Below, piece by piece: positions 1 through 4,960 of a stretch of 7,204 bases of DNA. The position numbers and the translations under genes are program-made. The DNA is taken from contig JBFHUL010000122.1 in the NCBI GenBank assembly GCA_041590075.1, forward strand, positions 1-7,204. The letters run 5' to 3'. The notes under the pieces were generated by a model that was not told where the DNA came from, made no database searches, and saw nothing but the letters and a program-made list of their open reading frames with translations. Positions within the stretch are counted from its first letter, which is position 1; every line of letters begins with the position of its first letter. The stretch comes from PZPK01 sp041590075. GTDB lineage: Bacteria > Pseudomonadota > Gammaproteobacteria > Pseudomonadales > Oleiphilaceae.

Positions 1-788
1 ACGATGGCTTTTGACGACAGAGTATTGGCTTCGCGATTCAGCTCCTGCATCAGAAAATCCAGACGCCGTCCCACGGGCTCTTTCTTCTTCAGTACCGCAG
101 TGACTTCTTTCACGTGCGCCTCAAGACGATCCAACTCTTCATCCACATCACACTTTTGCGCCAACATGACCATCTCCTGCTCAAGCCGGCCCGGGTCGAG
201 TTCCACCGAGGCTTCTTCAAAACGCTGCCGAATCTGTTCACTCTGACGCTTGAGAATCGCCGGTAGACTGCTTCTTACTCCAGCGACGATTTCATTCACT
301 TTGTCCAAGCGTGAAGCAAACAAGGGCGCCAGCTGCTCCCCCTCCCGGCGGCGATTGGCAAGCAATATCCCCAAAGCCTCCTCGAAGGCCTGCATGCTCT
401 CATTCAGCAGTTCTTTACGCGACGCCTGCTCCGTATCGAGCACGCCGGGCCACTGCAAGACATCCAGGGGATTGACCTCTGCCACACGGCCAAACACGGC
501 AGCCACACTATCGCTGGCGCGCTTCAGCTCTGCCAGTGCCTCGGCATTTACACCCAAACCTCTCTCACTGTTCACGGCAGGCTGCCAGCGCAAGGTGCAG
601 TCGACCTTGCCGCGCGCCAGTTGTTTGCGAAGACTCTCTCTCAAGCGCGTTTCCAACTCACGAAACGTATCCGGAATACGAAAGTTCGGTTCCAGATAAC
701 GATGATTCACACTGCGCAATTCCCAAGTCACCGTGCCCCAGTTAGTGGGATGAGCGTGGCGCGCAAAAGCGGTCATGCTTTTCAGCAT
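1..788 (-). CDS. yicC: YicC/YloC family endoribonuclease, C-terminus cut by window edge
   Basis: Reading the minus strand from the ATG at 788 gives 262 open codons to the left edge. The protein begins MLKSMTAFARHAHPTNWGTV and runs through WELRSVNHRYLEPNFRIP, ending inside the family signature GRRLDFLMQELNRE (about residues 240-253) and NTLSSKAI. This resembles E. coli YicC (287 residues) along its whole length, so about 25 C-terminal residues are missing. YicC_N covers roughly the first 155 residues; the C-terminal DUF1732 region includes EELDRLEAHVKEV (about 217-229). Family members are cytoplasmic endoribonucleases; E. coli YicC has been linked to small-RNA turnover with PNPase. The start is supported by a GAGGA Shine-Dalgarno (795-799) six bases upstream. 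The gene is divergent from rph, as in Pseudomonas, where gmk typically follows outside this interval. The identification is firm; the RNA target is unknown. Confidence 0.95.
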   Translation of the reverse strand, partial: MLKSMTAFARHAHPTNWGTVTWELRSVNHRYLEPNFRIPDTFRELETRLRESLRKQLARGKVDCTLRWQPAVNSERGLGVNAEALAELKRASDSVAAVFGRVAEVNPLDVLQWPGVLDTEQASRKELLNESMQAFEEALGILLANRRREGEQLAPLFASRLDKVNEIVAGVRSSLPAILKRQSEQIRQRFEEASVELDPGRLEQEMVMLAQKCDVDEELDRLEAHVKEVTAVLKKKEPVGRRLDFLMQELNREANTLSSKAI

Positions 789-820
789 AGAATGTCCTCA
801 CGGGATAAAATGAAATCGCT

Positions 821-849
821 ATTCTACGCATTCCCGGCTTTAGCACCAG
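821..849 (-). promoter_or_regulatory. Possible yicC promoter
   Basis: On the minus strand, TAGAAT (826 to 821) matches five of six bases of the sigma-70 -10 consensus and lies about 33 bases upstream of the yicC ATG. The hexamer 17 bases further upstream (849-844, CTGGTG) is a poor -35, so only the -10 is convincing. The rest of the 789-968 intergenic region shows nothing else I can name apart from the rph promoter. Confidence 0.3.
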
Positions 850-899
850 ACACCTACCACGCATTTACATCGCCTCACAACACTGCAACACGCGCAGGG

Positions 900-929
900 A
901 TGACCCGACAAGCGTGCTAGTGTTACACT
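900..929 (+). promoter_or_regulatory. Probable rph promoter with extended -10
   Basis: The element TGTTACACT (921-929) fits an extended -10: TG, one base, then TACACT (four of six to TATAAT). An 18-base spacer separates it from ATGACC (900-905), which matches TTGACA at four positions. Transcription would begin near 936, giving a leader of about 33 bases before the rph ATG at 969. This is a motif match only, with no experimental support. Confidence 0.45.
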
Positions 930-968
930 CGCCGCCCTTTCGAGAGCGACAAGAGAAGCAACATCATC

Positions 969-1682
969 ATGAGACCCAGTGGCCGCCAGCCGGAACAAGC
1001 ACGCACAATCAAACTTACCCGTCATTACACCAAGCATGCCGAAGGCTCGGTGCTGGTGGAGTTTGGTGACACCAAAGTAATCTGCAACGCCACCGTGGAG
1101 GAAAACGTGCCGCGCTTTCTGAAAGGCGAAGGCAAGGGTTGGGTCACCGCCGAATACGGCATGCTACCTCGTTCAACCGGCTCACGCATGAATCGCGAAG
1201 CTGCCCGCGGCAAACAGCAGGGCCGCACCGTTGAGATTCAACGCCTGATTGGCCGCTCCCTGCGCGCCGCAGTGGATCTGTATGCGCTGGGAGAGCGCAG
1301 TATTACCATCGATTGTGATGTCATTCAGGCCGATGGCGGCACGCGCACCGCTGCAATCACCGGCAGCTGTGTGGCCTTGATGGACGCGTTGAATGGGCTC
1401 GTTGCCAAGGGCAAGCTGAAACAGTCCCCCCTCAAGCAGAAAGTCGCCGCGATTTCAGTCGGCATCTATCAGGGCACGCCGGTACTCGACCTCGATTATC
1501 CCGAAGATTCCGCCGCCGAAACCGACATGAATGTAGTGATGACCGACAAGGGCGGTTTCATTGAAGTACAAGGTACGGCAGAAGGCGAAGCCTTTCAGCA
1601 GGAAGAGTTTGATGCCATGCTGGCACTGGCACGCAAGGGATTGGACGAGATATTCGCACTCCAGGAAGAAGCCTTCGCCTGA
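969..1682 (+). CDS. rph: Ribonuclease PH
   Basis: This 237-residue protein is full length for RNase PH (functional E. coli-type enzymes have about 238). RNase PH is a cytoplasmic phosphorolytic 3'-5' exoribonuclease that trims the 3' trailer of tRNA precursors using inorganic phosphate and releasing nucleoside diphosphates. Visible hallmarks are the N-terminal RPSGR, the GRTVEIQRLIGRSLR segment with Arg86, the phosphate-binding GGTRT (123-127, with Thr125 and Arg126), and LDLDYPEDSAAETDMN, whose Asp180 and Asp186 correspond to the family's catalytic aspartates. The ATG at 969 is the family start (MRPSGR); a weak purine-rich GAGAAG stretch lies about ten bases upstream. The frame is intact, unlike the frameshifted rph of E. 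coli K-12. It is divergent from yicC and convergent with crc, so pyrE is not in its operon. Confidence 0.97.
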   Translation: MRPSGRQPEQARTIKLTRHYTKHAEGSVLVEFGDTKVICNATVEENVPRFLKGEGKGWVTAEYGMLPRSTGSRMNREAARGKQQGRTVEIQRLIGRSLRAAVDLYALGERSITIDCDVIQADGGTRTAAITGSCVALMDALNGLVAKGKLKQSPLKQKVAAISVGIYQGTPVLDLDYPEDSAAETDMNVVMTDKGGFIEVQGTAEGEAFQQEEFDAMLALARKGLDEIFALQEEAFA

Positions 1683-1705
1683 TCTCACCCCGCTTGCGGG
1701 AAGAC

Positions 1706-1737
1706 GGAAAATGCCGGCGCCTACTCCGGCATTTTCC
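1706..1737. terminator. Bidirectional hairpin terminator between rph and crc
   Basis: GGAAAATGCCGG (1706-1717) and CCGGCATTTTCC (1726-1737) form a perfect 12-bp stem around an eight-base loop. The hairpin starts 24 bases after the rph stop and lies 22 bases beyond the crc stop. The A-tract of one arm and the T-tract of the other let it act on either strand, although the T run sits inside the stem rather than after it. A small CCCGC-TT-GCGGG inverted repeat lies just upstream at 1689-1700. Confidence 0.65.
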
Positions 1738-1758
1738 TCCCTTTGGATCTGCGACACA

Positions 1759-2532
1759 TCACATAATAATGTTGTAATCCATCACCAGGGGAGCATGCTC
1801 TGAAAAGCGGGTATCAAAATCGATGAACCCGTCTTCAATCAGGTTTTTAACTGCCTGACTGGTAATTTGATAATCGGTGCGCCAACCGGCTTCTTTGCGC
1901 CAGCCTTTGGCCCAGCTCGGCCACCACGTAAACTGATTCTTTTGCACATTGATCTGTCGGAAGGCATCCACGTACCCCAGGTCCTCGAAGACCTCGTCAA
2001 ACCAGGCACGTTCGTGCGGCAGAAAGCCACTCACTTCAAGCTCATGAAATTTACTACTGGCATCCATCACCAAATGGGCTGAGTGCAGACTGCCGGCGAA
2101 AATAAACTGGCGGCGTTTCCGCAGGGTTTTTTCCAAATGCCCCTTGAAAGCCGCCATGAACGCATCTTTTTCCTGTTGCCGCGAGGGCTCGCCCAAGGCG
2201 CACGGCGCCAGCATGGACGCCACACTGACATTATCGAAATCCGCCTGAATAAAGCGGCCCTGCCGATCGGCAGGCTCATAGGCAAACCCATACATGATGG
2301 CTTTGGGGAAATGGCGCGTGTAAATGCCTACGCCACCGTCAGCAGGATCTTCGGCATCAATAAAGTAAGCTTCATATCCCTCAGGGTGGTAAATGGGATC
2401 ATCAAAATCATACACTTTACCCTGCAAGTCCTGAATGCTGACGACATCTGCGTCGATCTCGCGCATCCAGTCAAAGAGACCGTTTTCTGCCGCCCTCCTT
2501 AATCCGTTTACATTAATTGATACTACCCGCAT
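1759..2532 (-). CDS. crc: Crc-type catabolite repression control protein (exonuclease III-like fold)
   Basis: The 257-residue protein has the endonuclease/exonuclease/phosphatase fold and opens MRVVSINVNGLRRAAENGLF. It resembles Pseudomonas Crc more than exonuclease III. The exonuclease motif GDxN is AGSLHSAH here (146-153), replacing the catalytic Asp and Asn by Ser148 and His150. The metal-binding Glu of QET is Asp35 (IQDLQ), and the terminal SDH is SEHAPL (244-249). WRTDY (217-221) and Asn7 remain. Crc of Pseudomonas lacks nuclease activity and acts with Hfq to block translation of mRNAs carrying A-rich AANAANAA motifs during growth on preferred carbon sources. The start is fixed by a GAGGT Shine-Dalgarno (2539-2543) with a six-base spacer. 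The gene is divergent from pyrE, as in Pseudomonas, which supports orthology. Automated pipelines may call it exodeoxyribonuclease III. Function in this organism is inferred. Confidence 0.85.
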   Translation of the reverse strand: MRVVSINVNGLRRAAENGLFDWMREIDADVVSIQDLQGKVYDFDDPIYHPEGYEAYFIDAEDPADGGVGIYTRHFPKAIMYGFAYEPADRQGRFIQADFDNVSVASMLAPCALGEPSRQQEKDAFMAAFKGHLEKTLRKRRQFIFAGSLHSAHLVMDASSKFHELEVSGFLPHERAWFDEVFEDLGYVDAFRQINVQKNQFTWWPSWAKGWRKEAGWRTDYQITSQAVKNLIEDGFIDFDTRFSEHAPLVMDYNIIM

Positions 2533-2558
2533 AACTGCACCTCAATTTATTTGCGTGG

Positions 2559-2564
2559 TATGAT
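2559..2564 (+). promoter_or_regulatory. Probable pyrE extended -10 element
   Basis: TATGAT (2559-2564) matches five of six -10 bases and is preceded by TG plus one base (2556-2558), making an extended -10. No good -35 is seen at the usual distance (CTGCAC or TGCACC, 2535-2541), which extended -10 promoters can tolerate. Transcription would begin near 2571, leaving a leader of roughly 54 bases. The element overlaps the crc -10 on the other strand. Confidence 0.5.
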
Positions 2565-2587
2565 ACTTATTTCACAATTTTTGAAAA
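2560..2587 (-). promoter_or_regulatory. Probable crc promoter
   Basis: On the minus strand TTTTCA (2587 to 2582; four of six to TTGACA) is followed after 16 bases by TATCAT (2565 to 2560; five of six to TATAAT). The expected start near 2553 would give crc a short leader of about 20 bases. The -10 shares bases with the pyrE -10. Confidence 0.5.
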
Positions 2588-2593
2588 GAAAAA
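2586..2593 (+). promoter_or_regulatory. A-rich Hfq/Crc-like motif in the pyrE leader
   Basis: AAGAAAAA is an exact match to AANAANAA, the A-rich pattern bound by Hfq with Crc in Pseudomonas. It lies in the predicted pyrE leader, 31 bases before the ATG, further from the start than most known repression sites. The surroundings are A-rich in general, so chance is a real alternative. Confidence 0.25.
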
Positions 2594-2624
2594 CTCTGTA
2601 ACATCTTCTACTTAGGCCCCTTGA

Positions 2625-3287
2625 ATGCTAAGCGACAGCACACTGAAACCCCACCAAAAAGAATTTATTGAATTTGCACTCCAGAAGCAGGTTTTAAAGT
2701 TCGGAGAATTTACCCTCAAATCCGGACGCATCAGCCCCTATTTCTTTAACGCCGGCCTGTTTGACGACGGTCTGTCCCTCGCGCAATTGGGGCGTTTTTA
2801 CGCGCAAACCCTGATGGATGCGCAGTACGATTATGACGTGCTGTTTGGCCCGGCCTACAAAGGCATTCCCCTGGGCGCTGCCACGGCAGTTTCACTGTCG
2901 ACCTTGCACCACACCAACGTCCCCTTCGCCTTCAACCGCAAAGAAGCCAAAGATCACGGCGAGGGCGGCCTGATCGTTGGCGCGAGTTTACAAGGCAAAG
3001 TAATGATTATTGACGACGTCATCACGGCCGGCACCGCCATCCGTCAGGTCATCGATATCATCCACTCTGCCGGTGCAGAGCCTGCGGGCGTTGTGATTGC
3101 GCTGGACCGCCAGGAGCGTGGCCAGGGAGAAAAATCTGCCATTCAGGAACTGGAAGAAGAACACAACATTCCGGTCTGCAGCATCATCAATCTGAACCAG
3201 CTGCTGAGCTATATCCAGGCCGACAGCCGGCTGTCGGAATACGCCGAAGCGGTCGCTGCGTATCGTACCCGCTACGGCGTCGCGTGA
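2625..3287 (+). CDS. pyrE: Orotate phosphoribosyltransferase
   Basis: PyrE transfers the ribose-phosphate of PRPP to orotate, forming OMP in the fifth step of de novo UMP synthesis; it is a cytoplasmic dimer. At 220 residues it is normal in length. Diagnostic segments are FTLKSGRISPYFFNAG (29-44, substrate contacts), FGPAYKGIPL (74-83), the mobile catalytic loop RKEAKDHGEGG (105-115) and the PRPP-binding motif IIDDVITAGTA (128-138), followed by ALDRQERG (159-166). The ATG at 2625 has only a weak TTAGG (2612-2616) upstream, but the homology begins close after it. The N-terminus is a few residues longer than Pseudomonas PyrE. The gene is divergent from crc and not linked to rph, so the enteric rph-pyrE attenuation arrangement is absent; I see no replacement attenuator in the leader. 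An 18-bp palindrome lies near its 3' end. Confidence 0.97.
   Translation: MLSDSTLKPHQKEFIEFALQKQVLKFGEFTLKSGRISPYFFNAGLFDDGLSLAQLGRFYAQTLMDAQYDYDVLFGPAYKGIPLGAATAVSLSTLHHTNVPFAFNRKEAKDHGEGGLIVGASLQGKVMIIDDVITAGTAIRQVIDIIHSAGAEPAGVVIALDRQERGQGEKSAIQELEEEHNIPVCSIINLNQLLSYIQADSRLSEYAEAVAAYRTRYGVA
3220..3237. repeat. Perfect 18-bp palindrome in the 3' end of pyrE
   Basis: CCGACAGCCGGCTGTCGG is its own reverse complement. In RNA it could fold into a 7-bp stem with a CCGG loop on either strand. It ends 50 bases before the pyrE stop codon and encodes part of the variable C-terminal segment ADSRLSE. Because pyrE and the next gene converge without a spacer, it is a candidate 3'-end structure, but no T-tract follows. 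Confidence 0.6.
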
Positions 3288-4049
3288 TTAGAGCTCCAGC
3301 AATAGCGACGCGCCCACCAGTATAGTGAGCACTTCAAAGCAACGCTTCACCAGGCGACTGCCTTTCACCACCGACCAATGTGCACCGAGGTAGCCACCCG
3401 CCAGCGCGCCCAACACCAGCGGCAGAACCCAAGCCCATTTGACCTCGGTTTGCAGCGCCAGAGTGAGGGCACCCACGCCATTCCAGACCAGCCCGACCAG
3501 TACCAGCGTGTAGGCAACCGCACGCTGGTAGTCGAGCCCAAACCACAGCACCAGCCAGAGCGTCACAAACAACCCGGTACCCGACGTTATCGACCCGTTG
3601 AGCACGCCGATCACGAATAAACCGGCGCCACCCACAATCCAATCGCGGGTGCACTGCATCCGGTGTTGCGCCCGAAGACCAAGTTGGGGTGAAGCCGCCG
3701 AATAAATGCCCAGCCCCATTGTCAGCACCCCCAGCGCCACGCGCGCCCAGCGGTCCGGCACATCGAGTATCACATTGGCTCCCACAATGACGCCGGGCAG
3801 CCCCCAAGCCAGCATGAGCCCCGCCAGTCGCCAAGACAGTGCCCGCTCACGGATATGCCGTAAACTTGCACCAACACCAAGCGCCACACTGGCCACCTTA
3901 TGCGTAGCGAGTGCCGTGGCAAAGCCAAGCCCCAAAAACAACAAAATGGGAAACTGCAACAAGCCGGCGCCGCCACCCGCCAAGGCGCTCATGCCATTGG
4001 CAAACAGAGACACCAGCAACAATATGAAAAAGTCAGAATCCCACCACAC
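3288..4049 (-). CDS. TauE/SafE family (sulfite exporter-like) membrane protein
   Basis: The 253-residue protein is strongly hydrophobic, with about seven or eight membrane segments. It shows the two-fold repeat typical of TauE/SafE (formerly DUF81) proteins: SALAGGGAGLLQFPILLFLG (21-40) in the first half and LNGSITSGTGLFVTLWL (150-166) in the second, then the late GGYLGAHWSVVKGSRLVKRC (218-237). Members sit in the inner membrane and are linked to export or import of small sulfur- or carbon-containing anions such as sulfite or sulfoacetate; the substrate here cannot be told. The start is a GTG at 4049: an in-frame stop lies four codons upstream, the next ATG is residue 20 inside the first membrane segment, and no good Shine-Dalgarno is seen. 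Its TAA directly abuts the pyrE stop. No neighbouring sulfur gene suggests a role. Confidence 0.88.
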   Translation of the reverse strand: MWWDSDFFILLLVSLFANGMSALAGGGAGLLQFPILLFLGLGFATALATHKVASVALGVGASLRHIRERALSWRLAGLMLAWGLPGVIVGANVILDVPDRWARVALGVLTMGLGIYSAASPQLGLRAQHRMQCTRDWIVGGAGLFVIGVLNGSITSGTGLFVTLWLVLWFGLDYQRAVAYTLVLVGLVWNGVGALTLALQTEVKWAWVLPLVLGALAGGYLGAHWSVVKGSRLVKRCFEVLTILVGASLLLEL

Positions 4050-4089
4050 AACGTCGGCTGATTACCCTGTAATAATTTGGAAAGCGCAT

Positions 4090-4095
4090 AGTATA
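4090..4095 (-). promoter_or_regulatory. Possible -10 for the TauE/SafE gene
   Basis: TATACT on the minus strand (4095 to 4090) matches five of six -10 bases and lies about 40 bases upstream of the GTG start. The expected -35 position is T-rich (CTTTTT) and poor. The element is part of a GTATAC palindrome and sits just outside the -35 of the divergent promoter. Confidence 0.35.
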
Positions 4096-4099
4096 CCCT

Positions 4100-4127
4100 T
4101 TGAGTCTATGCTAAAAAGAACTAGAAT
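4100..4127 (+). promoter_or_regulatory. Probable promoter of the DUF4124 gene
   Basis: TTGAGT (4100-4105; four of six) and TAGAAT (4122-4127; five of six) are separated by 16 bases. Transcription near 4134 would give a leader of about 48 bases. The palindrome TGGCGCGCCA (4127-4136) overlaps the predicted start of transcription and might be an operator. This promoter could also serve the fkbM gene downstream. Confidence 0.5.
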
Positions 4128-4181
4128 GGCGCGCCAAAACCAATTCAGCCTGCGTCTTAACCGCTTGATCACGAAGTATTA

Positions 4182-4898
4182 ATGGCCAGAATCTATCGCT
4201 ACCACAACCTGTTGATCCTTGCTTTGCTCATGGTTCTGACCATCAGCACAGCAAATGCCGGACAGCTGTACCGCTATACCGACGATCAGGGCAACACCGT
4301 GCTTAATCGCACCATTCCACCTCAATTCGTGGGCAAGGGTTACGACATACTCAATGAAAAAGGCCGCCTTATCGAACGCATCCCGCCTGCCTTAACGCCG
4401 GAACAGATTGCCGCCCGGGACGCCGAGCGCGAGCGGCAACGGCAGCTTGAGCTACAACGACAGGAACAGCAACGCATTGACGAAGAGCTACGCCAGTTGT
4501 ACAGCCATCCCGACGACGCCGTGCGGGTAGTAAAACGTCGCATTCAGGATATCAACGGCATCATTGAGCTCAAGCGCAATCAGATCGAATCTGCGGAGCA
4601 GGAAATTATCAAGCAGGAAGGCATCGCCGCCAATATCCAGCGCAACGGCCGCGCAATTCCCGACAACATCCTCAACACGATTCAGTCGCTGAAAAAAGAC
4701 ATTATCAACGCCGGCGCCGATATTAAAGAGCTGGAAAATGAGCGCACCAAAGTGCTTGATGAATTTGACAGCAAGATCAAACGGCTTGAAATCATCACCA
4801 ACAAGCCCGCAACAGATTACCGTGATTGGCTGCAACAGCAGCATCAACAAGCCGCGCTGAGCGACCCATCCTCTGCACCGGCCGCCACAACAAACTAG
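4182..4898 (+). CDS. Exported DUF4124 domain protein with coiled-coil region
   Basis: This 238-residue protein has a clear signal peptide: positive start (MARIYRYHN), hydrophobic core LLILALLMVLTIS (10-22) and a likely cleavage after ANA at residue 26. The mature protein starts with a DUF4124 motif, GQLYRYTDDQGNTVLNRTIP (27-46), a short domain found in many gammaproteobacterial periplasmic proteins. From about residue 73 to 205 it is Glu/Gln/Arg/Lys-rich and predicted helical, probably coiled coil, beginning with an ERERQRQLELQRQEQQ stretch and interrupted around 108-112 (SHPDD) and 155-162. The tail is rich in Ala, Ser and Pro. No enzyme motif is present. The role is unknown; a periplasmic structural or scaffold role is a guess. 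The start is supported by the signal peptide; only a weak GAAG precedes it. fkbM follows after 62 bases on the same strand. Confidence 0.85.
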   Translation: MARIYRYHNLLILALLMVLTISTANAGQLYRYTDDQGNTVLNRTIPPQFVGKGYDILNEKGRLIERIPPALTPEQIAARDAERERQRQLELQRQEQQRIDEELRQLYSHPDDAVRVVKRRIQDINGIIELKRNQIESAEQEIIKQEGIAANIQRNGRAIPDNILNTIQSLKKDIINAGADIKELENERTKVLDEFDSKIKRLEIITNKPATDYRDWLQQQHQQAALSDPSSAPAATTN

Positions 4899-4960
4899 AC
4901 CAATTGCGCAACAGATCACAGTCTGGTCAGACGCCACCGCATGGCACGCAATACTGATGT

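Noticed and set aside
4..699. Open frames on the plus strand over the first 700 bases (80 and 149 residues)
   Set aside because: They are antisense to yicC, whose protein matches a known family along its length; the plus-strand products are Ser/Arg-rich and look like shadow translations.
840..1037. 65-residue minus-strand open frame upstream of yicC
   Set aside because: It begins inside rph, lacks a ribosome binding site and covers the probable promoters of both genes; no recognisable protein.
2571..2624. A UTP-sensitive attenuator in front of pyrE
   Set aside because: The short leader has no GC-rich hairpin with a T-tract and no leader peptide; the enteric mechanism needs an upstream translated rph, which is not linked here.
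3334..3834. 166-residue minus-strand open frame within the TauE/SafE gene
   Set aside because: It is a frame-shifted reading of the membrane protein gene, with a Gly/Ala/Arg-rich composition typical of a shadow frame.
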